Source: CSSED10-109M sp964349455
Lineage (GTDB): Bacteria > Bacillota_I > Bacilli_A > RF39 > UBA660
NCBI GenBank assembly: GCA_964349455.1
Contig: CAYGGG010000023.1
Coordinates: 1-13,585 of the forward strand
DNA: 13,585 bases
Direction: 5' to 3'
Of the stretch, positions 8,001-13,585 are shown piece after piece. Every line of letters starts with the position of its first letter. Position 1 is the stretch's first letter. Made by a program: the position numbers and the translations under genes. The notes beneath the pieces are model-generated. The model saw only the letters and a program-made list of their open reading frames with translations, was not told where the DNA came from and ran no database searches.

Positions 8001-8836
8001 TATTTCACCTCACTGATAAATTTTAAATAATTTTGATATCGACTTTCTAATATTATTTTTTGTTCAACCATTTTCTTAATTTCACAGCCATCTTCATATT
8101 GATGAATACAATCACGATATTTACATTTATCACGATATTGATTAAATTCAATCATATTATCACGAATATCACTTATGGACATTTTTGAAAAAGACAGGGC
8201 CGAAAATCCTGGAGTATCGGCAATTAAACCACCTAAAAGTTGATAAAGCTCGACATGCCTTGTCGTATGTTTGCCTCGTCCCAAAGCCTTTGAAATTGGT
8301 GCTGTATTTATTTTTAAGGTCTTGTCAAATAAATTTAATAAAGATGATTTCCCGGCTCCAGTCTGTCCTGTAAAAACGGTTATTCTATCTCTAAAAATTT
8401 TTCTAATTTTTTGGTTTTGATTAGAAAACACTTGATAACCAATTGATTGGTAATATTTAATTAACCCTTTTATTTCAACCAAATCATCTAATAAATCTAA
8501 CTTTGTAAAACAAATGATTGGTTGAATATTATTATATTCAATTATTACTAATAGTTTATCTAATAGATGTAACGATAAATTAGGACTTTTGACACTAGTA
8601 ACAACCACCGCTTGATCGACATTACTAATAAACGGTCTTTCTAATTCGGTGGTTCTTTTTTCAATTTTTTCAATCATATTTTCTGGTGAAACTAAAACAA
8701 TATCACCAACCATTGGTACTTTTTTTTGATTTCGAAATTTACCGCGCGCCCGACACCCTTTTCGTTCTTCATCAATTAGAACAGTATATTGATTACTAAT
8801 AATTTTAATAATTCGTCCTATTTTTAAACTATTCAT
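8000..8836 (-). CDS. rsgA: Ribosome small-subunit maturation GTPase RsgA
   Basis: RsgA is a circularly permuted GTPase that helps late maturation of the 30S subunit and releases on GTP hydrolysis. The 278-residue protein has an N-terminal OB fold (about 4-70). The G domain motifs occur in the permuted order: TKLD (G4, 111-114), GQTGAGKS (G1, 157-164) and DTPGF (G3, 207-211), with the GRGKHTTRH switch segment between G1 and G3. The C-terminal zinc site is C238, C243, H245 and C251. I chose the ATG at 8836 because the protein then begins a few residues before the OB fold, as in relatives. A longer frame to 8884 would add 16 residues inside prkC. The ATG overlaps the end of prkC by eight bases. 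The Shine-Dalgarno site is weak (GAAGAG), so translation is probably coupled to prkC. Confidence 0.94.
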   Translation of the reverse strand: MNSLKIGRIIKIISNQYTVLIDEERKGCRARGKFRNQKKVPMVGDIVLVSPENMIEKIEKRTTELERPFISNVDQAVVVTSVKSPNLSLHLLDKLLVIIEYNNIQPIICFTKLDLLDDLVEIKGLIKYYQSIGYQVFSNQNQKIRKIFRDRITVFTGQTGAGKSSLLNLFDKTLKINTAPISKALGRGKHTTRHVELYQLLGGLIADTPGFSALSFSKMSISDIRDNMIEFNQYRDKCKYRDCIHQYEDGCEIKKMVEQKIILESRYQNYLKFISEVK

Positions 8837-10499
8837 AATACTCTTCGGGTTCTTCTTCCTCATATGGCGCAGTTGCGACAACAATTTTCAAACTTACCCC
8901 TCTCGTCACCGTTGACTCAGGTGGTCTACTTTGTGAAATAATTGCCCCTTCACTATAACTAGTTGTTTCACGATACTCAATATTCAAGGTTACCCCATGC
9001 TTTGAAGTAAATTCTTCAATATCTGATATTGTCCAACTACCACTCGTAAAATCAGGATATTCAATTTTAATGATGGGCAGGATTAAAGTAACACTATCTC
9101 CTGGTTTTACTTTTGTTCCGGCCTCTGGTTTTTGGCCAATAATCTTATTTTCTTCGTAATTCTCAGGATCATCAACATCAATTTGATCAGTAAAGACAAC
9201 TAATTCACGTAATTCAAGCATTGCTTTGATTTCATAATAATTATCTCCGGTATAGTCCTCTAAAACAATCCCTAATTCGCCCAAAGAAATCACTAATTTT
9301 ATTTTTGTTCCTTCTTTAACAGTACGGTTTTGCTGTGGGATGGTTCTCGCGACTAAACCTTCCGGAACATTACTGCTAAATTCCTCTTCATATTCCAGTT
9401 CAACCTTTAAACCAACTTCACGTAAAGCTTTTTCAGCCTCCACCGGATCCATATTAGCCACATTAGGGACAACTACTTCTTCTGTTTTACTGACACTTGG
9501 ATATATTAAAACTAAATAGATTATTCCCCCAACTAGCGATATACAAATAAAAGCTAAAAACCCAATAATCAAATTTAAAAACATATCAGATTTTTTCTTT
9601 TCTGGCTTTTCTTCAATTCTAACATTGCTTTCATTTTCGGGATGCTCATAAACAATTCTTTCATCAGTTTGAAACTCAGGATCAAGGCTTTTTTCCAAAT
9701 CACTAAATAATTGATTTGCATTTTCATAACGGTTTTTTGGATTTTTTGCACATGCCTTTAAAATAATATTTTCTAAAGTTTGGGGAATATCAGGATTAAT
9801 TGCGCGAACACTAGGAAGTTGTTCTCTCATTTGTTTAATCGCAATTTCAACTGCATTATCACCACGAAATGGAATTCGTCCAATTAACAATTCATACATC
9901 AAAATTCCTAAAGAATAAATATCACTCCGAATCGTTGCCGAACCACCATTGGCTTGTTCTGGTGGAAGATAATGAACTGACCCCATTACTGAATTAGTTT
10001 GCGTTATTTCATTACTGTTCATCGCCATTGCAATTCCAAAATCAGTAATTTTTAACGTTCCATCGTCTAAAATCAATACATTCTGGGGTTTAATATCACG
10101 GTGAATAATATAACTAGAATGGGCATGAATAACAGCGCTGGTTAATTGTTTCATAATATCAACTGTCTCATGAAGTGTTAAAGCCCCTCTTCTTTTAATT
10201 AAACTTTTTAAAGTCCGCCCCTCAACATATTCCATAACAATAAAATAGTTGCCATCATCTTCACCAACATCATACATTTCGACAATATTTGGATGTGAAA
10301 GTGAACTAGCATTAATTGCTTCTCTTTGAAAACGGCGAACAAATTTTTCATCTTCTGCTAAATCACCACGAAGCACTTTGACCGCAACATTTCTTCCTAA
10401 TATTTCATCAAATGCTAAATACACATTAGCCATTCCACCTTCGCCAATTAAGCGAACAATGCGATAACGATCATTTATTTTTTGTTCTTTTGTTATCAT
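8829..10499 (-). CDS. prkC: PASTA-domain Ser/Thr protein kinase
   Basis: This is a membrane kinase of the PrkC/StkP type (556 residues). The cytoplasmic Hanks-type kinase domain (about 12-272) has the glycine loop GEGGMANVY (19-27), Lys41, Glu60, HRDIKPQN (133-140), DFG (153-155), a Thr-containing activation loop (TQTNSVMGS, 166-174) and PPEQA. A charged juxtamembrane linker leads to one membrane helix at about 307-333. Three extracellular PASTA repeats follow (about 342-407, 408-475 and 478-545), then a very acidic tail (EEEEPEEYYE). In relatives the PASTA repeats sense muropeptides or lipid II, and the kinase controls cell-wall synthesis, division and translation factors. The ATG overlaps the prpC stop (ATGA), which couples the kinase to its phosphatase. 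Three PASTA repeats are within the usual range. Whether this organism has a wall cannot be told from the window. Confidence 0.97.
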   Translation of the reverse strand: MITKEQKINDRYRIVRLIGEGGMANVYLAFDEILGRNVAVKVLRGDLAEDEKFVRRFQREAINASSLSHPNIVEMYDVGEDDGNYFIVMEYVEGRTLKSLIKRRGALTLHETVDIMKQLTSAVIHAHSSYIIHRDIKPQNVLILDDGTLKITDFGIAMAMNSNEITQTNSVMGSVHYLPPEQANGGSATIRSDIYSLGILMYELLIGRIPFRGDNAVEIAIKQMREQLPSVRAINPDIPQTLENIILKACAKNPKNRYENANQLFSDLEKSLDPEFQTDERIVYEHPENESNVRIEEKPEKKKSDMFLNLIIGFLAFICISLVGGIIYLVLIYPSVSKTEEVVVPNVANMDPVEAEKALREVGLKVELEYEEEFSSNVPEGLVARTIPQQNRTVKEGTKIKLVISLGELGIVLEDYTGDNYYEIKAMLELRELVVFTDQIDVDDPENYEENKIIGQKPEAGTKVKPGDSVTLILPIIKIEYPDFTSGSWTISDIEEFTSKHGVTLNIEYRETTSYSEGAIISQSRPPESTVTRGVSLKIVVATAPYEEEEPEEYYE

Positions 10500-11236
10500 A
10501 TCTTCACGCCTTTCTTATCTAAATAAGCTACCGAAATATTATCAGTTCCACCTCGGTTATTACTCTTGATGACTAATTTATTTGTTTTTTCTTCAACACT
10601 AATCTCTTCATTTAAAACCTTAATAATTTGTTCGTCATCAAGCATATCTGTCAATCCATCACTACAAAGCAAAATCCCATCAATTTCATTTTCAACATGA
10701 AAAATATCCATTTCAATTGATGATTTTGCACCTAGCGCTTTCATTAAAACATTTTTTCGTGGGTGTTTTTTGGCCTCATCACTGGTTAACTCACCCGTTG
10801 AAATTAATAAATTTACTAGCGTATGATCTTGAGTAATCTTATACATTTTTTCATTACGAATTACATAACCTGAACTATCACCAATATTACCAAAAAGTAA
10901 AAATTGCGAAGTATAAATTGCCAATACTAATGTTGTTCCCATTCCTTTTTGGTCAGGATTTGATTCAGTATATTTATAAATCAACATATTAATTTCACTT
11001 ACCGTTTCTTGAACCCAAGCAACGGCATCATCGTAATTTCCGATTGCACCAATTGCATGAAACCTTTTCCCCAAATGACTAATTGCAATTGATGAAGCAA
11101 CTTCCCCAGCGCGATGCCCGCCCATTCCATCAGCGACTGCCATTAAATAATCACCATGTTCATTTTGAATAACAATCACGCTATCCTCATTATGGTCTCT
11201 TACTTTTCCAGGATCAGTTAAATAAGAATATTTCAC
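10496..11236 (-). CDS. prpC: PP2C-type Ser/Thr protein phosphatase, partner of PrkC
   Basis: The 246-residue cytoplasmic phosphatase is metal-dependent and reverses PrkC phosphorylation. All main PP2C motifs are present: D8-x-G-x-x-R13 with NED (16-18), ADGMGGH (35-41), GMGTTLV, GDSSGY, CSDGLTDML and GGTDNISV. The usual GDSRxY is GDSSGY here. I chose the GTG start at 11236 because a strong GAGGAGG site (11244-11250) lies at the right distance and the protein then begins KYSYLTDPGKVRDHNED, like relatives. A longer frame from 11275 would add 13 residues lying wholly within rlmN and upstream of this site. The GTG shares one base with the rlmN TAG stop, and the TGA stop overlaps the prkC ATG by four bases. 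Confidence 0.96.
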   Translation of the reverse strand: MKYSYLTDPGKVRDHNEDSVIVIQNEHGDYLMAVADGMGGHRAGEVASSIAISHLGKRFHAIGAIGNYDDAVAWVQETVSEINMLIYKYTESNPDQKGMGTTLVLAIYTSQFLLFGNIGDSSGYVIRNEKMYKITQDHTLVNLLISTGELTSDEAKKHPRKNVLMKALGAKSSIEMDIFHVENEIDGILLCSDGLTDMLDDEQIIKVLNEEISVEEKTNKLVIKSNNRGGTDNISVAYLDKKGVKI

Positions 11237-12261
11237 TATTTTTCCTCCTCGTATTTGCTCTTTAGTTGACCACACGCTGCAAAAATATTTGTTCCTAATT
11301 CTTTGCGAATTGTCACATTTATTTTATTCTTTTTCATTATATCATAAAATTGCATTATTTGCTCTTTACTAGTTGCAACTAATTTTGAATTGTTAGTTTG
11401 ATTGTAAGGAATCAAATTAACATAACAATTAATTCCTCTAATTAATTTTACCAATGCTAAGGCGTCTTCTTCGCGATCATTTATGCCCTTTAATAATATG
11501 TATTCAAAGGTAACCCGCCGATTGGTTTTTCTAATATATTTTTTAACACTTTTAATTAAACTTTCTAGGTTGTATACCTTATTAATTGGCATTAGCATTG
11601 TTCTTGTTTTATCATTAGCGGCATTCAAAGAAATTGCTAAATTGACTTGCAGCCCTTCATTAGCAAACTGATCAATTTTAGGAACAATCCCACAGGTAGA
11701 TACGGTAATATGACGAGCACCAATTGCTAGTCCCTTTGGATGATTAATTGTATTAATAAATTTAATAACCGATTGGTAGTTGTCGAAGGGTTCGCCAATT
11801 CCCATTACTACCACATGCGACACACGAATCTTTTCCTCTTTTTCAACCAGCAGTATTTGTTGAACCATTTCAAAAGAATCTAAGTTTCTAATTTTTTTTA
11901 ATTTACCGCTCTCACAAAACAAACAATCCATGTTACAACCAACCTGGGTTGAAATACATAAACTGTTTCCATAATTTTGTTTTAACAAAACTGCTTCAAT
12001 TAAATTTTTATCTTCTAACTCAATTAAATACTTTTTTACATCCTTAGCCTCTTTCTTTTCAACTAATTTAATAAAATTTGTTTTAAATAATTCTTTTAAT
12101 TCCTCTTGCAAATCTTTTTTAATATTTTTCATTTCAAAAAAATCATCAACTCTTTTTTTATAAAGCCAATCAAAAATTTGTTCGGCATGAAATTTTGGTA
12201 ATCGTTTTTCCTCAAAAAAACTTTGTAATTCGGTAAACAATAAATCATAAATATTTTTCAT
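11236..12261 (-). CDS. rlmN: Dual-specificity 23S rRNA A2503 / tRNA A37 C2-methyltransferase
   Basis: This radical-SAM enzyme makes 2-methyladenosine at 23S rRNA position 2503 and in some tRNAs, supporting translational accuracy. The 341-residue protein has the N-terminal RNA-binding region, the CxxxCxxC iron-sulfur motif (C109, C113, C116 in QVGCNMDCLFC), the SAM-binding MGIGEPFDNY segment, GARHITVSTCG and the C-terminal catalytic cysteine C330 in FAACGQ. All these match Bacillus RlmN, and a Cfr resistance enzyme is unlikely given the context. The ATG has an AGGGTGG site directly upstream, and the gene is first in the rlmN-prpC-prkC-rsgA-rpe run behind its own promoter. The stop TAG overlaps the prpC GTG by one base. 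Confidence 0.96.
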   Translation of the reverse strand: MKNIYDLLFTELQSFFEEKRLPKFHAEQIFDWLYKKRVDDFFEMKNIKKDLQEELKELFKTNFIKLVEKKEAKDVKKYLIELEDKNLIEAVLLKQNYGNSLCISTQVGCNMDCLFCESGKLKKIRNLDSFEMVQQILLVEKEEKIRVSHVVVMGIGEPFDNYQSVIKFINTINHPKGLAIGARHITVSTCGIVPKIDQFANEGLQVNLAISLNAANDKTRTMLMPINKVYNLESLIKSVKKYIRKTNRRVTFEYILLKGINDREEDALALVKLIRGINCYVNLIPYNQTNNSKLVATSKEQIMQFYDIMKKNKINVTIRKELGTNIFAACGQLKSKYEEEK

Positions 12262-12277
12262 ATTACCACCCTTATTA

Positions 12278-12306
12278 ATTATAGCAAAAAAAAAAGGTTT
12301 TTTTAA
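12278..12306 (-). promoter_or_regulatory. Promoter of the rlmN operon (extended -10)
   Basis: On the minus strand a perfect TATAAT (12278-12283) is preceded by TGC, giving an extended -10 element. At 17 bases spacing there is a weak -35 box TTAAAA (12301-12306). The start site would lie near 12271, so the leader before the rlmN ATG is only about 10 bases and consists mostly of the Shine-Dalgarno site. The -35 region and spacer lie inside the terminator hairpin of the upstream gene. Confidence 0.7.
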
Positions 12307-12311
12307 CCTTT
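12286..12311 (-). terminator. Intrinsic terminator after the MurC-like gene
   Basis: On the minus strand AAAGGTT and AACCTTT form a seven-base perfect stem around a loop of five A, followed by a run of T. The stem includes the last codons and the TAA stop of the MurC-like gene, so the transcript ends right at the coding end. It separates the tadC-like/MurC-like unit from the rlmN operon. Confidence 0.85.
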
Positions 12312-13109
12312 CTTTAAATATTTTTTTAAAACTCGCGAAACATCTTTTGCTAAGAAGCGTTCATAGGCGCAAATTGAGATAACTGCTAAAACGGCATTAA
12401 TATCACTTTTTGCCTTAATTGGCAGGTCAAAATGACCATAATAACCATCTTCAATCATTACATCAAAGACATACCCTTTTTTCGATTTTTTTAATTCCTG
12501 AACGAAAATATCATTTTTTTTATCTAATCCATATAGGAATATTGGTCTGATCAAATCAATATTCATCTCTTGATTATCACCATCAGCAAAAATAATTTTT
12601 TCAGTTTTATTTAAAATTTCTTTATGCTCAACAATAAACTGATTTAAATGACCAGATTCAATAATTACATATTTAGGTTTTTCGGTTAGTTTTCCAATTA
12701 TATTAAGCACCATATAAATATTTTTTTTATCAGCGGCAATTTTATTTTCGCCAATAATACAATTACAGCCCTTCAAATCATCTAATACGTTTGCTAGTAA
12801 AATACTTAAAAAAACATTTTCACCAAAAACAATGATTGTTTTATGTTTTTTAATAATAAAATCAATTACTTGCAAATATGAATATATTTTTAAATTTACG
12901 TTTCTTGCTTCAACCAGTTTAAAATCATCTTCGACAACCCTCTCACCTTTAACAGCAATCATACTTTCTGAACATGATTTATTAGTGAAAATATGCTTAA
13001 CTGTTTCATTTTTTTCACTTTCATGACAACAAACAAGATACCCCATTTTACTTAAAAATGTTGCTAGATTACGCATCTCTGGTTCATTTACACCAATTAA
13101 ATAATACAT
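12303..13109 (-). CDS. Degenerate, truncated MurC-like (Mur ligase) protein, probable pseudoenzyme
   Basis: The 268-residue protein resembles the first two domains of UDP-N-acetylmuramate:L-alanine ligase (usually 430-460 residues). The N-terminus (MYYLIGVNEPEMRNLATFLSK, with GY at 23-24) matches the MurC Rossmann start with its glycine motif altered. Residues 89-120 align with the ATPase start, but the GxHGKT/S loop is replaced by GENVFLS (96-102). YVIIES (147-152) keeps one acidic residue, while the later metal-binding His/Asp motif is absent. FLYGLDKKNDI (191-201), GYVFDV (212-217) and LPIKAKSDINAVLAVISIC (229-247) match the end of the central domain. The C-terminal domain is missing. ATP-dependent ligation is therefore unlikely. 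Start: ATG behind AGAGGTGAG, 10 bases after the TadC-like gene. The frame is intact and the stop sits inside a terminator, which argues for a maintained gene and against a fresh pseudogene. The alignment is by eye and from memory. Confidence 0.75.
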   Translation of the reverse strand: MYYLIGVNEPEMRNLATFLSKMGYLVCCHESEKNETVKHIFTNKSCSESMIAVKGERVVEDDFKLVEARNVNLKIYSYLQVIDFIIKKHKTIIVFGENVFLSILLANVLDDLKGCNCIIGENKIAADKKNIYMVLNIIGKLTEKPKYVIIESGHLNQFIVEHKEILNKTEKIIFADGDNQEMNIDLIRPIFLYGLDKKNDIFVQELKKSKKGYVFDVMIEDGYYGHFDLPIKAKSDINAVLAVISICAYERFLAKDVSRVLKKYLKKG

Positions 13110-13119
13110 TTCTCACCTC

Positions 13120-13585
13120 TTATTTCAAAAAATCAATAATTAAAGGTCCTAAAATTAGTAAAAGAACTAATGGCAAGATTAATAGAACCGAAACAATACT
13201 AATTTTAAACGGAATTTTATTGATTGCCTCTTTTTGTTTTAAAAAGTTCTTTGTATTTAAAAAGTCAATTTGTTCTTTTAAACAATCAACAATTCTCGTT
13301 CCCATATCACTTGTTTCACTAATGATAAGAACTAAATTATTAATCGTTTCTGATGGCACCTTAATTGTTTTTAAAGCTTCACTTAAACTTTTGCCAAACT
13401 TCATTTCAATTAGCACCCGATTAAATTGATAACTTACATCAGAATCAATATTGGTACAAGCTGTTTCAAGTCCTTTTTCTAAAGTACTTCCTGTTTCAAG
13501 TGTTAAAACAAGAATTTCAATAAAGTACAATGCTTCATGATCCAATTTTTCTTCTCTTTTTTTTATTTGATAATCAATAAATATA
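13120..13585 (-). CDS. TadC/GspF-type pilus-assembly membrane protein, C-terminal part (5' end outside the window)
   Basis: The frame is open to the right edge. The TTG at 13545 is preceded in frame by further codons without a stop, reading IFIDYQIKKREEKL into the visible protein, so the start lies outside and about 154 codons are seen. The part seen matches the type II secretion F domain, TadC-like. A helical segment carries LETGSTLEKGLETA, then EMKFGKSLSEALK and SDMGTRIVDCLKEQ. A basic/acidic helix follows (KQKEAINKIPFKISI), then a C-terminal membrane helix ending in LLLILGPLIIDFLK. In Tad systems this protein sits in the inner membrane and works with the assembly ATPase to build Flp-type pili. 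The MurC-like gene follows after 10 bases, so both are in one transcript. A GspF or competence ComGB origin is less likely but possible. Confidence 0.82.
   Translation of the reverse strand, partial: IFIDYQIKKREEKLDHEALYFIEILVLTLETGSTLEKGLETACTNIDSDVSYQFNRVLIEMKFGKSLSEALKTIKVPSETINNLVLIISETSDMGTRIVDCLKEQIDFLNTKNFLKQKEAINKIPFKISIVSVLLILPLVLLLILGPLIIDFLK

Noticed and set aside
8837..8884. Longer N-terminus for RsgA starting at 8884
   Set aside because: It adds 16 residues inside prkC before the OB fold; the start at 8836 fits the family better. An ATG at 8863 is possible but less likely.
11237..11275. Longer N-terminus for PrpC starting at 11275
   Set aside because: It would lie within rlmN, lacks a ribosome-binding site and adds residues absent from relatives; the GTG at 11236 has a strong GAGGAGG site.
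11236..12261. Cfr-type antibiotic-resistance methyltransferase
   Set aside because: The sequence follows Bacillus RlmN closely and lies in the conserved rlmN-prpC-prkC order.
12303..13109. MurC-like gene as a sequencing-error or frameshifted full murC
   Set aside because: No remnant of the C-terminal domain lies downstream; a terminator hairpin and then the rlmN promoter follow at once, and the lost ATP loop is a separate substitution inside an intact frame.
13058..13429. Plus-strand open frame of 123 codons
   Set aside because: It lies opposite the TadC-like and MurC-like genes, has no ribosome-binding site or recognisable motif, and its Ile/Leu/Ser/Thr-rich composition is that of an antisense shadow in AT-rich DNA.

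Overview
The window is about 13.6 kb of AT-rich bacterial DNA (roughly 70% A+T by eye). Every gene I can support lies on the minus strand, so transcription runs from the right end (13585) to the left end (1). The gene content and Shine-Dalgarno sites point to a low-GC Bacillota or Mollicutes-adjacent lineage. The order rlmN, prpC, prkC, rsgA, rpe is the classic Bacillota arrangement. TGA ends at least three genes (prpC, rpe and the pilin-like gene) and the tryptophan codon I checked is TGG, so this organism uses the standard bacterial code and not the UGA=Trp code of Mycoplasma and Spiroplasma. A complete pyruvate:ferredoxin oxidoreductase suggests an anaerobic fermenter. The species cannot be named from the sequence alone; an Erysipelotrichia, Acholeplasma or Izemoplasma-like relative would fit.

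Layout in transcription order. (1) 13585-12303: the end of a TadC/GspF-type pilus-assembly membrane protein, cut by the window edge, followed 10 bases later by a 268-residue MurC-like protein. The MurC-like protein has lost its ATP-binding loop and its whole C-terminal ligase domain. A hairpin terminator overlaps its stop codon. (2) 12306-5950: a promoter that partly overlaps this terminator starts a tightly packed run of genes: rlmN (23S rRNA/tRNA methylation), prpC and prkC (PP2C phosphatase and PASTA Ser/Thr kinase), rsgA (30S assembly GTPase), rpe (pentose phosphate epimerase) and a type IV prepilin-like protein with a GLUG-repeat domain. Each junction in this run overlaps by 1, 4 or 8 bases. 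(3) 5937-2569: nifJ, 12 bases after the pilin-like gene and probably on the same transcript. (4) 2578-1233: a putative internal promoter, then an NfeD-like protein and a stomatin/QmcA-like SPFH protein, which form a well-known membrane pair. A terminator overlaps the SPFH stop codon. (5) 1219-1: a strong promoter, tRNA-Val(GAC), and 18 bases later a four-helix membrane protein with a long Glu/Lys-rich cytoplasmic tail that runs off the left edge.

The genes mostly do core work: translation quality, ribosome maturation, central carbon metabolism, and signalling by the kinase/phosphatase pair. Two things stand out. One is the degenerate MurC-like protein at the end of a pilus/secretion operon, next to a PASTA-kinase operon. 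The other is the pilin-GLUG fusion inserted between rpe and nifJ in a housekeeping run. Together with the TadC-like gene, the pilin-GLUG protein suggests a surface fibre or secretion apparatus encoded partly here and partly elsewhere. No CRISPR array, transposon, riboswitch or phage gene was found, and there is almost no unassigned intergenic DNA. The only gap over 100 bases (1086-1232) is filled by the tRNA, its promoter and a terminator.
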